From Streptomyces sp. Ag109_O5-1 (GTDB lineage: Bacteria > Actinomycetota > Actinomycetes > Streptomycetales > Streptomycetaceae): a DNA stretch of 64,000 bases. A model generated the notes under the pieces. It worked only from the letters and a program-made list of their open reading frames with translations. It searched no databases and was not told where the DNA came from. Below, in pieces: positions 52,204-61,089 of this stretch. The stretch spans positions 620,001 through 684,000 of the forward strand of contig NZ_RKQF01000001.1 of assembly GCF_003814875.1 (NCBI RefSeq). Direction: 5' to 3'. Within the stretch, counting starts at the first letter, position 1; every line of letters begins with the position of its first letter. The translations under genes and the position numbers were made by a program.

Positions 52204-53031
52204 TCAGAGGCCGGCTGTGGCGGACTGGCCGGTGATGCCCTGGCGAGCCAGCCAGCCGAGCGCGCAGTCGGCGACAGCCCGCCAGCCCTGGTCGACGACC
52301 AGGGAGTGGCCGCGGTCCGGGAACTGCTTGAGGTCGGTCGCCGCCGTCGAGTCGCCGTAGAGCTTGTAGGCGGCGCGGGTGACGATGTCCGGCACGGTGT
52401 GATCGCGCTGGCCCGACATCAGCAGCAAGGGCCCGCGACGGGTGTTGCCGGTGACGACTGCGGCCGGTGACCTGCGTGAGAAGTTGGCGAACGCCGCTTC
52501 GAACAGGGGCCGCCCCGGGGCGGGGATGGAGTATTCCTCGAACAGGGCATCGGATTCCTGCTGCGGAATCGCGTTGCCGAACGCGTAGCGGAACTGCGCC
52601 GCCGTGAGGGAAACCGCACGTGACCGGTTGGCCGGGTCACGGAGAACCGGGAAGGCCGAGCGCAGTTGCGTGAACGGCAGGGGCTTGACCCCCTTGATCG
52701 GCGCCGGGTCGATGGCCACGGCGGCCCGCCCGAGTCCGAGACCGAGGAGCTTCTGGGCGATCAGACCGCCGAAGGAGTGCCCGATCAGCACAGGCTCGGC
52801 GGGCAGCGCCTTGATGAACGACGCGTAGTGCTCGGTGACGTCGTGGATGCCTGCTCCGGCCATGGCCTGCGGGCGCGACCGTGCGTCGGGCACGTTGTCC
52901 GGTTCGCCGGGCCAGCCGGGGGCGAGGGGGGCGAATCCCTCGGCGTGCAGCAGCTCCGTCCAGGGGTGCCAGGAGGAGGAGTGCAGCCACAGCCCGTGGA
53001 TCAGGACGATGGGGGTGCGCTGGTCCGTCAT
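52204..53031 (-). CDS. Alpha/beta hydrolase
   Basis: A 275-residue hydrolase. VLIHGLWLHSSSWHPWTELL is the oxyanion/strand start, VLIGHSFGGLIAQKLL the nucleophile elbow, MSGQRDHTVPD the acid and PDRGHSLVVDQGW the histidine. It may cleave esters, lactones or C-C bonds. It is first in a transcript with the SDR gene, and an 18-bp dyad (site B) lies 83 bp upstream, so it is a candidate LAL target. Confidence 0.87.
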   Translation of the reverse strand: MTDQRTPIVLIHGLWLHSSSWHPWTELLHAEGFAPLAPGWPGEPDNVPDARSRPQAMAGAGIHDVTEHYASFIKALPAEPVLIGHSFGGLIAQKLLGLGLGRAAVAIDPAPIKGVKPLPFTQLRSAFPVLRDPANRSRAVSLTAAQFRYAFGNAIPQQESDALFEEYSIPAPGRPLFEAAFANFSRRSPAAVVTGNTRRGPLLLMSGQRDHTVPDIVTRAAYKLYGDSTAATDLKQFPDRGHSLVVDQGWRAVADCALGWLARQGITGQSATAGL

Positions 53032-53113
53032 GAGAGCCTCCTTGCGCCGGAGGACCGCCCGATGCGATCTCCTGTGGTGCTCTCCAAGGTGCCGTCAGCG
53101 TCATCGCGGTCGG

Positions 53114-53131
53114 CTCAGTCAGATGACGCAA
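53114..53131 (+). promoter_or_regulatory. 18-bp dyad, site B
   Basis: CTCAGTCAGATGACGCAA; its minus-strand reading starts TTGCGTCA. The core GTCAGATGAC is identical to site A. It lies upstream of the hydrolase/SDR transcript and after the LAL gene. Confidence 0.65.
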
Positions 53132-53258
53132 ATGGTGGGGTCGGGACAGGCCTGAGGGGCCAAGGGCAGGCGTTCCCGCACCTTGCGGTGGCGCCGCTTC
53201 AACGGGTCGGCACCGTCTGCGGTGCGCGGGTCTGGACGCAGGACGGCGTCGGGCGAGG

Positions 53259-56003
53259 TCACACCTCGTCGGACGGAGCGGCGCGTGTGTCGGCGTCGAG
53301 GGCGTCGCGGAGCGCGGCGCGGCTGGTGATGCCCAGTTTGGGGAAGATGCGGTACAGGTGGGAGCTGACCGTGCGGGGTGACAGGAACAGCTTCGCGCCG
53401 ATCTCCTTGTTCGTCAGGCCGGTCGCCGCGAGCTGGGCGATCTGCCGCTCCTGCACGGTCAGCGACTGCCATCCCTCGCCCCGCGCGCCGAATGCGGCAC
53501 CGGCGGCGGCGAGCTCCGCACGGGCCCGCTCGGCCCAGGGGAGCGCGCCGAGGTCGGTGAGGACGCGCAGGGCCTCCTCGAGTTGCTCGCGCGCAGCCCT
53601 TGTCTCGTGGTCACGGCGCAGTCGCTCACCGTAGGCGAGGCGGATGCGGGCAGTCTCGAACGGGAACAGGGCGGCACCCGGCAGTGCGAGGGCGTGCTCG
53701 TACAGGCTGGGTGCGTCGTCTTGTGCGGTCATGGCCTGTGCCGCCGCAGTGACGAGCGCCAGGCGGGGGGAGAGAGCGGGCAGCCCGGCGGCCAGGGCCG
53801 TCTGCGCGTGGGCGCGGGCCTGATCGAGGTGTCCGCTGTGTACGGCCGCTTCGACGAAATCCAGCAGGGTGCGCGGTGCCTGCTGGGTGTGGGCTGCGAA
53901 CTCGCCGGGTGCCGTGATGTTGGTCGCGAAGCGGTAGGCGATCGCATAGTCGGAGCGAGCCAGTGCCGCCGTCATGCCTACGGCATCCGCGTACTGGGTC
54001 AGGTAGCCGATTCCGCGTGGCCGGGCCCAGGCCTCCACTGCCCTGCGGTGACCATCGGCCGTGTCGCTGTCGCCGCGGCAGGCGGCGACCATGGCGAGAA
54101 AGGCGCGGAACTGATGGGCGAAGAGCGCGTAGCCGTGCCGGGCGGTCATCTCCAGACCGCGGCGGCCCGCCTGCTCGGCGTCGGCCCAGCGGCCTGCCCC
54201 CATGTGGTCCAGCATCACGAGCTGGAGCAGGGTCATGGCGTTTCCGGCGGCGCCCGCCTCTCCTTCCCTGGCAACCAGGCGCGCCAGAAGGGTGCGGAAC
54301 TCGTCGAGTGTGTCGAGATAGTAGGCGCTGACCAGCAGCCGCATGGCATCCCACGGCCGGTCGGACGTGGCCCGGACGAACTGTCGGCGCAGGCGTTCCA
54401 GGCCGCCCACGCCCCGGCGGACCACGTCACCCCACGTGTCCCGGTAGAGGAGACTGGCCGAACCCGTCGGATCGGCCGGGTCGCAGAAACGGTCGACACA
54501 GGACTCGGTGATCGTCCAGGTGGCGCTGTCGGCCGCGAAGAGGGAGATCACCAGCAGGAGGTTGATCAATCGCTCCATCGTTGGCTTGTCCCGGACAGGG
54601 TCCAGTCGTTCCAGGGCGGCGACGACCTTACGATGCGTGGTGCGCACTTCGCCGTCCTGGTACAGGGCTGCGTAGCACTCGGCGATGATCACGTCGGTAT
54701 CGGCCGTGCCCGCGCTCTCCGACAGCTGTTGCGCCCGTTCGAGCTGGGCCGACTGCCCGGCGACGAAGGCCGCCTCCGCCAGCCGCCGGGAGCGCTGGTC
54801 CGGCGTCTCGCTGAGCTGCGCGGCCCGCTCCAGCCAGCTCACCGCGACGGAGGAGGCTCCTCGCCTGGTCGCTGTTTCAGCAGCTTGCTCCAGCAGCGCG
54901 GCGACCTTCTCGTCGGGGTCCACCGTCGCCTCGGCGAGGTGGCGCGCCCGCCGCTCCTGGTCGTCGGGATAGAGCGCGGCGAGTTCGGCGTGGGCCGCCC
55001 GTCGGCGGTTGGGCGTGGCGAGCTGGACGACCGCGGAACGCACGAGCGGGTGCCGGAAGCCGAGCTGGCCGGTGACCGGGTCGATCACCAGAAGTCCGCG
55101 GCCGATCGCCTCGTCGACATCGCCCAACCGCCGTTCCAGCGCGGGGCGACGGGGACCGGCCACGGAGGACAGGCCGTCGAGGGCGGCCAGCAGGAGGGCC
55201 TCCTGCGCGGAAGGCGTCAGTTCGGAGATCCGGTTCCCGTACAGGCTCTCCAGGCGGCGCGTGAGGGGCAGAGGCGATGCCTGCCCTGAGGGAGCCGCAG
55301 GCACACGCCCGGCCGTCTTCGGCAGCTCGATCAACGCCAGCGGGTTGCCCTCGGCCCAGTGCAGCACGCGCTCACGGGTGAGCGGGTCCAGATGGGCGCC
55401 GGTGCGCTCCAGCAGCGCTGCCGCTTCCAGTCTGCCCAGCGATCCGACCTCGATCTCCTCGAGCCCGGCGTCGTCGAACACGGACGGTGCGTCCGCCCGC
55501 ACGGTGATGACGCCCCGACCTCCGACCGCACCGGCCCGGCGCATCACGAACGTGCAGACCCTGGCACTTTCGTTGTCGAACCAGTGCGCATCGTCGACCG
55601 CGAAGAAGAGTTGCCGATCGTCCGCTGCCGCGGCGATGAGCGAGAGCATCGCGCCGGCGACCTCCGCCACGCCCGGAGCCGCCCCCGCGCGCAGTCCCGT
55701 GACCTGTTCCAGGACCGCGCGCGATACGTCGGGGAGTTGGGCACCGTAGGGAAGAAGCGGCAGGAGCAGCTGGTGCAGGCCGGCGAACGGCAGTTCGGAC
55801 TCCGCCTCGACACCGGAGGCACCCACGATGCGTAGTCCCGCCTCGCCGGCCAGGGCCACGGCTACCTGAAGCAGTGCGCTCTTGCCCGTGCCGGCTTCGC
55901 CGCGCAGCACGGCGAACGCGTGGTGCGTGGGAACCGCCAGCACCCGCTCCAACCGCGCGAGCTCCTCCTGTCGCCCGATGAGCCGATGCTCGCCCTGAGC
56001 CAC
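53259..56003 (-). CDS. LAL-type LuxR family transcriptional regulator
   Basis: A 914-residue regulator. Walker A GEAGTGKSALL and Walker B FFAVDDAHWFDN are in the N-terminal ~130 residues; a long TPR-like middle follows; the C-terminal HTH is LTVQERQIAQLAATGLTNKEIGAKLFLSPRTVSSHLYRIFPKL. It probably activates the neighbouring redox genes; sites B and C flank its cluster. GTG 56003 is a weak start. The HTH matches the regulator at 39499 at most recognition positions, so they may read the same DNA site. Confidence 0.88.
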   Translation of the reverse strand: MAQGEHRLIGRQEELARLERVLAVPTHHAFAVLRGEAGTGKSALLQVAVALAGEAGLRIVGASGVEAESELPFAGLHQLLLPLLPYGAQLPDVSRAVLEQVTGLRAGAAPGVAEVAGAMLSLIAAAADDRQLFFAVDDAHWFDNESARVCTFVMRRAGAVGGRGVITVRADAPSVFDDAGLEEIEVGSLGRLEAAALLERTGAHLDPLTRERVLHWAEGNPLALIELPKTAGRVPAAPSGQASPLPLTRRLESLYGNRISELTPSAQEALLLAALDGLSSVAGPRRPALERRLGDVDEAIGRGLLVIDPVTGQLGFRHPLVRSAVVQLATPNRRRAAHAELAALYPDDQERRARHLAEATVDPDEKVAALLEQAAETATRRGASSVAVSWLERAAQLSETPDQRSRRLAEAAFVAGQSAQLERAQQLSESAGTADTDVIIAECYAALYQDGEVRTTHRKVVAALERLDPVRDKPTMERLINLLLVISLFAADSATWTITESCVDRFCDPADPTGSASLLYRDTWGDVVRRGVGGLERLRRQFVRATSDRPWDAMRLLVSAYYLDTLDEFRTLLARLVAREGEAGAAGNAMTLLQLVMLDHMGAGRWADAEQAGRRGLEMTARHGYALFAHQFRAFLAMVAACRGDSDTADGHRRAVEAWARPRGIGYLTQYADAVGMTAALARSDYAIAYRFATNITAPGEFAAHTQQAPRTLLDFVEAAVHSGHLDQARAHAQTALAAGLPALSPRLALVTAAAQAMTAQDDAPSLYEHALALPGAALFPFETARIRLAYGERLRRDHETRAAREQLEEALRVLTDLGALPWAERARAELAAAGAAFGARGEGWQSLTVQERQIAQLAATGLTNKEIGAKLFLSPRTVSSHLYRIFPKLGITSRAALRDALDADTRAAPSDEV

Positions 56004-56359
56004 CTGTCACCGTCCCGTCCGTGTTCACTCCCGGCCACATACGTTGCCATCGCCGGTGGTCAGGACACGTTAGCGTGGGGCGGGGCCGTGGCCGTACGAC
56101 GGCCTGCGGCGATCGGAACACCCCCGGTCTTCCAGGAAGTCAGCGACACCACGTCCTCGGCGGTCTCCCGAACACCGGCCGTCCGTAGGGCATGTCGCCG
56201 CCGTCCGCCGGCACTCAGAGCGGCCTGGGGCCGCAGGATCTGCTGGAGTGCATCAGCGATGAGGCGCTCGCCGCTCTGTACCTCAGCTGCCCAGCGGACG
56301 TGACAGGCACGGGTAACGGGTCACCGGGCTGTCGTACCTGTGCCCCAGGACCTCCCGAT
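56004..56359. other. Spacer upstream of the second LAL gene
   Basis: 356 bp; contains the LAL promoter and the end region of the quinone oxidoreductase gene. No domain, repeat or clear operator was seen. Confidence 0.35.
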
Positions 56360-57325
56360 TCAGGCGACGCTGTTGTCCTCGCTCACCCGGATCACGATCT
56401 TTCCGCGGGGATGCTCCGACTGCAGGGCCTCGTAGGCGGCACGGGTCTCGGACAGGGGGACGACACGGTCCACGACCGGAGTGAGGCCGCCGTCGTCGAT
56501 CAGCTCGGTGACGGCCTCCAGACCGGTACGGTCCGGCTCGACGACGAAGAACACCCCGCGTGCTCCGCGCGAGGCGGCGTCAGCCGGATTCGGGGGCTGC
56601 ACGATACTGATCAGGGTGCCGCCCGGGCGCAGCACCGCCCATGAGCGGGCCAGTGTGTCGCCGCCGACTGTGTCCAGCACGACGTCGGCGCCGTCCACGC
56701 GGTCCTCGAAGCGGTCGCCTGCGTAGTCGATGACCTGGTCTGCGCCGAGCCGTGCGACGAATTCCCGGTCTCGTGCGGAAGCCGTTGCCGTCACTCGCGC
56801 GCCGAGCGCTGCGGCGATCTGCACGGCGAAGGAGCCGACACCCCCGGCCCCGCCGTGGACCAGGACGTGCTGCCCGGCCGTCAGCGAGGCATGGCCGACG
56901 AGTGCCTGCCAGGCCGTGAGGGCCGCCAGCGGGACGGCCGCCGCACCGGCATGGTCCAGCCGGGACGGCTTGGCTGCCAGTGCGTCCGCGGGAACGGTGA
57001 CGTACTCGGCAGTTGCTCCGTCACGCGTGAACGGGATCAGCCCGTACACCTCGTCTCCCACGGCGAGGCCGGTAACCGCCGAGCCGAGTTCGGCCACGAC
57101 TCCGCTGACCTCGTGCGAGGGAACGACCGGTGTCCGGTCGCTGCCGGTCCCGTCGAAGCTGTCGGTCCAGGTGGCGTCCCAGGCGAGTTCGCCGTTGGTG
57201 ATGGAGGCGGCGTGCACGGATACGAGTACCTCGCCCGCGGCCGGTGCGGGACGTGGCGCGCTCTCGTACACCAGCTGCTCCGGACCGCCCCGCTTGTGGG
57301 CTCGAACAGCTTGCATCGTGGTCAT
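56360..57325 (-). CDS. NADP-dependent quinone oxidoreductase (zinc-free MDR)
   Basis: A 321-residue medium-chain dehydrogenase: VLVSVHAASITNGELAW and VVPSHEVSGVVAELGSAVTGLAVGDEVYG, then VHGGAGGVGSFAVQIAAALGARVTATAS (AxxGxxG-type NADP loop) and VLRPGGTLISI. No catalytic zinc ligands are seen, as in quinone oxidoreductases. It reduces quinones or enones. AAGGAGTG lies 9 nt upstream of the ATG at 57325. Site C (57443-57460) is 118 bp upstream. Confidence 0.87.
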   Translation of the reverse strand: MTTMQAVRAHKRGGPEQLVYESAPRPAPAAGEVLVSVHAASITNGELAWDATWTDSFDGTGSDRTPVVPSHEVSGVVAELGSAVTGLAVGDEVYGLIPFTRDGATAEYVTVPADALAAKPSRLDHAGAAAVPLAALTAWQALVGHASLTAGQHVLVHGGAGGVGSFAVQIAAALGARVTATASARDREFVARLGADQVIDYAGDRFEDRVDGADVVLDTVGGDTLARSWAVLRPGGTLISIVQPPNPADAASRGARGVFFVVEPDRTGLEAVTELIDDGGLTPVVDRVVPLSETRAAYEALQSEHPRGKIVIRVSEDNSVA

Positions 57326-57442
57326 CGGTCCATCACTCCTTGCGATGAGGGCGGTGTTGCGACCCACCCTGGCCCCGGGCCCACCTGACTTACTGCGGGC
57401 GTCTGGTTCCTGTTCAGGATGCGAGCGGCCAGAACGGGCGGC

Positions 57443-57460
57443 TTCCGTCATATGACTCAA
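57443..57460 (-). promoter_or_regulatory. 18-bp dyad, site C
   Basis: TTCCGTCATATGACTCAA; the minus-strand reading is TTGAGTCATATGACGGAA. It shares the GTCA-nn-TGAC core with sites A and B. It lies upstream of the quinone oxidoreductase gene and 110 bp from the island's right edge. Confidence 0.65.
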
Positions 57461-57570
57461 ACTGGTTGTGGGGACCGGTGCATGATCGCCTCGCGGGCCG
57501 CCTCTTGCGGGTGATCCGGGCCTCCTCGGCGGCCCGGCCGAGTTCGTCCAGCCGTGCGGTCAACCCCGCC

Positions 57571-57578
57571 AACTCCAA
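57571..57578 (+). repeat. Right 8-bp direct repeat AACTCCAA of the island
   Basis: The same 8 bp as at 35813-35820; from here the acylase reading resumes (AAC TCC AAC GAC AGC GCC). Confidence 0.8.
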
Positions 57579-58461
57579 CGACAGCGCCTGGCTGACCAAC
57601 CTGGACCGGCCGCTGACCGGGTACGAGCGGATCTTCGGCACGGTCGGGACGCCACGCGGGCTGCGGACCCGGGGTGCGGTCGAGGACGTGGCGGAGATGG
57701 CGAAACGGGGCGGGCTGACCGTCCGGGACCTCCAGGACCAGGAGTTCGCGAACCGGGTGCCCGCCGGTGCCCTGGCGGCGGCCGACGCGGCGAAGGCGTG
57801 CGCCGCGCTGCCGGGCGGGACGGCAACGGGCAGCGACGGCACGGCGGTCGACGTCTCGGCGGCCTGCCCGGTGCTCGCGGCCTGGGACCGCACCATGGAC
57901 ACCGGCAGTCGCGGCGCTCTGCTCTTCGACCGTTTCTGGCGGAAGCTGACAGCTGCGGTCTCGCCCGCCCGGCTCTGGAAGGTGCCGTTCTCGGCGGCCG
58001 ACCCGGTGCACACCCCGAACACGCTCGACACCGCGGCACCCGGCTTCGCCACGGCCCTCGCCGACGCCGTCGCCGAGTTGCGCACCGCGGGCATCCCGCT
58101 GAACTCCGCGCTCGGCGACCACCAGTTCGTCATACGGAACGGCCAGCGGATCCCGGTGCCGGGCGGCACGGAGGCGCTCGGTGTGTGGAACAAGATAGAG
58201 CCGGTGTGGAACGCGGCGCAGGGCGGCTACACCGACGTGTCGTTCGGCTCCAGCCACATCCAGGCGGTGGGCTGGGACGGCAGTCGCTGCCCCGTGGCCC
58301 GCACCCTGCTGACGTACTCCCAGTCCTCGAACCCGAACTCGCCCCACTACAGCGACCAGACCCCGCTGTTCTCGGGCGAGAAATGGGGGACCGCGCGGTT
58401 CTGCGAGAAGGACGTCCTGTCGTCACCCGCGTTGAAAACGGTTCGAGTGCACGAACACTGA
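57571..58461 (+). pseudogene. Penicillin-acylase-family gene, 3' half
   Basis: The last 296 codons of the acylase: NSNDSAWLTNLDRPLTGYERIFG, RGLRTRGAVEDVAEMAKRGG, PVLAAWDRTMDTGSRGALLFDRFW and FSGEKWGTARFCEKDVLSS, the C-terminal beta-subunit region of the family. Joined to 34295-35812 it gives 802 residues, the normal length. It has no start here and is probably not translated. A hairpin terminator follows. Confidence 0.93.
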
Positions 58462-58466
58462 GCCTA

Positions 58467-58498
58467 TGTGGTCCCGCGCCATGTGGGGCGGGACCACA
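58467..58498 (+). terminator. 11-bp hairpin after the acylase
   Basis: TGTGGTCCCGC (58467-58477) and GCGGGACCACA (58488-58498) are perfect arms with a 10-nt loop, 6 bp after the stop codon. Confidence 0.8.
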
Positions 58499-58667
58499 CT
58501 CATGGGGCACGAGAAAATCACAGTCGATGCGATATGCATCAATGGTCGCTCACCGAATGCGACATGTGCTTCACCGTGCCCCCGTGCGCCCCTTTGAAGA
58601 AGGCTTTCTGGAAACCGAATGCCGTTCAACTGGGCAGGACACGTCTCGCACTGGGCAGGAGGTTTCC

Positions 58668-60098
58668 ATGCACCGTGCTGCGCCTGAACAAAAACGAACG
58701 TGGACGACAGGTACTGCTCCCGGCATATTCCCTCTCCTCGGTCACGGTATCGCCTTATACCGCCGGCCGCTGGCGTTTCTGAATTCTTTGCCCGCGCACG
58801 GAGATCTGGTCGAGATACGGCTGGGCCCCCAGCGTGCCTGGATGGTGTGCCACCCGGAGCTGGCCCACGAGGTGCTCATGGATCCGCACACCTTCGACAA
58901 GGGGGGCCCGCTGTACGACAGGCTGGGGAACCTGATGGGCGACGGACTCGTCACCTGCCGCCAGGCGACGCACCGGGAAAAGCGCCGACTGCTGCAGCCC
59001 GCCTTCCGTTCCTCCCACGTCTCCGTGTACACGGACCTCGTCGCCGAGGAGGCCGAGGCGGTGTGCGAGGGGTGGCGGACGGGGCGGGCCGTTCCCGTCA
59101 CCGAGGCGATGATGACCCTCACGACCCGTGTGATCAGCCGGGTCCTGCTCTCCGACTCGCTGGACGACGCGACGGCCGCCGAGGTGCGGAACTGTCTCTC
59201 CGACGTGGTCCGCGGGCTCTTCGTCCGCACGGTCGTACCGATCGACGCCCTGTTCCGCCTCCCCACCCCCGCCAACCGCCGCTACCGGCGCGCCCTCGCC
59301 CGCCTGCACGCCGTCATCGACACGGCGATCGCCGAGCGCCGCCGGGGCGAGGACCGCAACGACCGAGACGACGTACTGGGAACACTGCTGGCGGCGGCGC
59401 GCGGCGACAGCGGCCCGACGGCGGTCACGGACCAGGAGATCCACGACCACCTGATCACGCTGCTGCTGGCGGGCGCCGAGACCACGGCGCTGTGCCTGGC
59501 CTCGGCGTTCAGCCTGCTGGCCCGCCATCCGGAGGCCGAGCGCCGGCTGCACGCCGAACTGGACACCGTCCTCGCCGACGGCCGCCGGCCCGGCCCCGCC
59601 GATCTGCCGCACCTCGGCTACACCCGGTCCGTCGTCTCCGAGACGCTGCGTCACTCGTCGCCCGGCTGGCTCTTCACCCGCGTCACCACCAGGGAGACGG
59701 AACTCGCCGGGCGCCGGCTGCCCGAGGGAGCCACCGTGCTCTACAGCCCCTACCTCCTGCACCACGATCCGGCCTCGTTCCCCGATCCCGAGCGCTTCGA
59801 CCCCGACCGCTGGTCGCCCGGGCGGCTCACCGCCGGACAGCGCCGCGCGATGATGCCGTTCTCCGCGGGCAACCGCAAATGCGTCGGCGACGAGTTCGCC
59901 ATGGTGGAGGCCACCCTGGCGCTCGCGACCATCGCCGGGCGCCGGCGCCTGCGCCATCTGCCCGGGTACGTCGAACGGACACCGCGGCCCGCGATCACCC
60001 TGGGGCCGCGATCACTGGTCATGGTCTGCGAAGCCCGTCCCACGCATGGCACTTCACACCCCCGAACGGCAGGTGATCACGTTGTCGACAACACATGA
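58668..60098 (+). CDS. Cytochrome P450
   Basis: A 476-residue P450. The I-helix motif is LLLAGAETTALCLAS, the ExxR is SETLRHSS, the meander region is PERFDPDRWSPGR, and the heme-binding loop is FSAGNRKCVGDEFAM (FxxGxRxCxG). It oxidises a substrate with O2 and a ferredoxin partner, which is not encoded here. The ATG at 58668 follows CAGGAGGTTTCC. The 3' end overlaps the terpene synthase frame, so the two are probably translated together and act on one terpene. It is outside the island. Confidence 0.92.
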   Translation: MHRAAPEQKRTWTTGTAPGIFPLLGHGIALYRRPLAFLNSLPAHGDLVEIRLGPQRAWMVCHPELAHEVLMDPHTFDKGGPLYDRLGNLMGDGLVTCRQATHREKRRLLQPAFRSSHVSVYTDLVAEEAEAVCEGWRTGRAVPVTEAMMTLTTRVISRVLLSDSLDDATAAEVRNCLSDVVRGLFVRTVVPIDALFRLPTPANRRYRRALARLHAVIDTAIAERRRGEDRNDRDDVLGTLLAAARGDSGPTAVTDQEIHDHLITLLLAGAETTALCLASAFSLLARHPEAERRLHAELDTVLADGRRPGPADLPHLGYTRSVVSETLRHSSPGWLFTRVTTRETELAGRRLPEGATVLYSPYLLHHDPASFPDPERFDPDRWSPGRLTAGQRRAMMPFSAGNRKCVGDEFAMVEATLALATIAGRRRLRHLPGYVERTPRPAITLGPRSLVMVCEARPTHGTSHPRTAGDHVVDNT

Positions 60099-61089
60099 GG
60101 AAAGCGCCGTCGGCGTCCTGGACGCATCCCAGGTCTCCGATCTCAGGGATCTGATCGACACCCACCTCACCATGCCGTTCCCGTTCGCCCGCAACCCTCA
60201 TGAATCCGAGGCCGCGGCCGGTGTCGACGCGTGGCTGAGGGTGTGGGGGCTGACCGACGAACCGGGCGTGGCGACGATGATCGCGCGTACCCGCCCCGCC
60301 GAGCTCGCGTCCTGCACCAGCGCCGCCGTCGACTCCGGGCTCCTCCAGATCGTGGCCAATCAGATCGCCTATCAGTTCGTCTTCGACGACCGTGCGGAGG
60401 ACGTCGGGCGCTACTCTCCCGGCAGGCTGATACCGATGCTGTGCGAGAGCGTCGCGATCCTGCGGGACGACCGGCCGCCCAGCACCCCGCTCGGAGCGGC
60501 CCTGGCCGACCTCCACCGGCAGGTCCGGGAACGGTGCACACCCGCACAGGCCGCGCGCTGGGCCTGGAAGAGCCGTGAATACGTGCACGGCCTGCTGTAC
60601 GAAGCGGTGGCGCAGGCGCAGCCCTTCCCCTTGCGGCCGGGCGACTGCACCTCCATACGGTCACTGACCGCCGGAGTCGAGCCGTTCTACCCGTTGTACG
60701 AGGCCGCCCAGCCGCACGAGATACCCCTTGCCGAACTCCACCACCCCGCCATGGAGCGGCTCACCCGGCTGTCGGCCGACGCGGCCGTGTGGACGGCCGA
60801 CCTGTTCTCCGCGGTGAAGGAACAGCGTGCGGGCGAAATGATCAACCTGGCCCTGGCCTATCAACGCGAACACCAGTGCTCTCTCCAGGCTGCCGTCTTC
60901 CTGGCCGTCCAGCGGGTCAACGGCACGATCGAAGAGTTCCTGAGGCTGTACCGGACCATCGAACCGGAGTTGAGCGCCGCCGGTGTTGGTTACATCGAAG
61001 GCATGATCGGCTGGATCCACGGGTGCTACCAGTGGTCCCGCACCGTGCCGCGCTACTCGGACGTGACCTCAATACCTGCCGTGCCATAA
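60046..61089 (+). CDS. Class I terpene synthase with an unusual NSE triad
   Basis: A 347-residue bacterial terpene synthase. The Asp-rich motif is FVFDDRAED (Asp114-Asp115, Glu118); the pyrophosphate-sensing Arg lies in TSIRSLTAGVEP; the second metal motif, normally NDxxSxxKE, reads ADLFSAVKE with Ala251 in place of Asn; the RY end motif is WSRTVPRYSD. It cyclises a prenyl diphosphate with Mg2+. The frame overlaps the P450 end by 26-53 bp; the start may be ATG 60046 or GTG 60073. The product may be then oxidised by the P450. A LAL regulator follows. Confidence 0.87.
   Translation: MALHTPERQVITLSTTHEESAVGVLDASQVSDLRDLIDTHLTMPFPFARNPHESEAAAGVDAWLRVWGLTDEPGVATMIARTRPAELASCTSAAVDSGLLQIVANQIAYQFVFDDRAEDVGRYSPGRLIPMLCESVAILRDDRPPSTPLGAALADLHRQVRERCTPAQAARWAWKSREYVHGLLYEAVAQAQPFPLRPGDCTSIRSLTAGVEPFYPLYEAAQPHEIPLAELHHPAMERLTRLSADAAVWTADLFSAVKEQRAGEMINLALAYQREHQCSLQAAVFLAVQRVNGTIEEFLRLYRTIEPELSAAGVGYIEGMIGWIHGCYQWSRTVPRYSDVTSIPAVP

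Larger units (their letters stand above)
35821..57570. mobile_element. 21.75-kb accessory island inserted in the acylase gene
   Basis: Everything between the two AACTCCAA copies interrupts a gene that joins perfectly in frame when it is removed. The content is mosaic: IS630 element at the left, FxLD-type remnants, regulators, redox enzymes and at least four broken genes (transposase, SDR, permease, methyltransferase). No integrase, relaxase, FtsK-like transfer gene or clear terminal inverted repeat was found at the edges, so the mechanism of insertion is open. Some segments (for example 39.5-43.4 kb) look less GC-rich than the flanks. Confidence 0.85.

Noticed and set aside
57461..57570. Gene end at the right edge of the island
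   Set aside because: The minus-strand frame LTARLDELGRAAEEARITRKRRP is a short coiled-coil-like remnant with no start, family or ribosome site.
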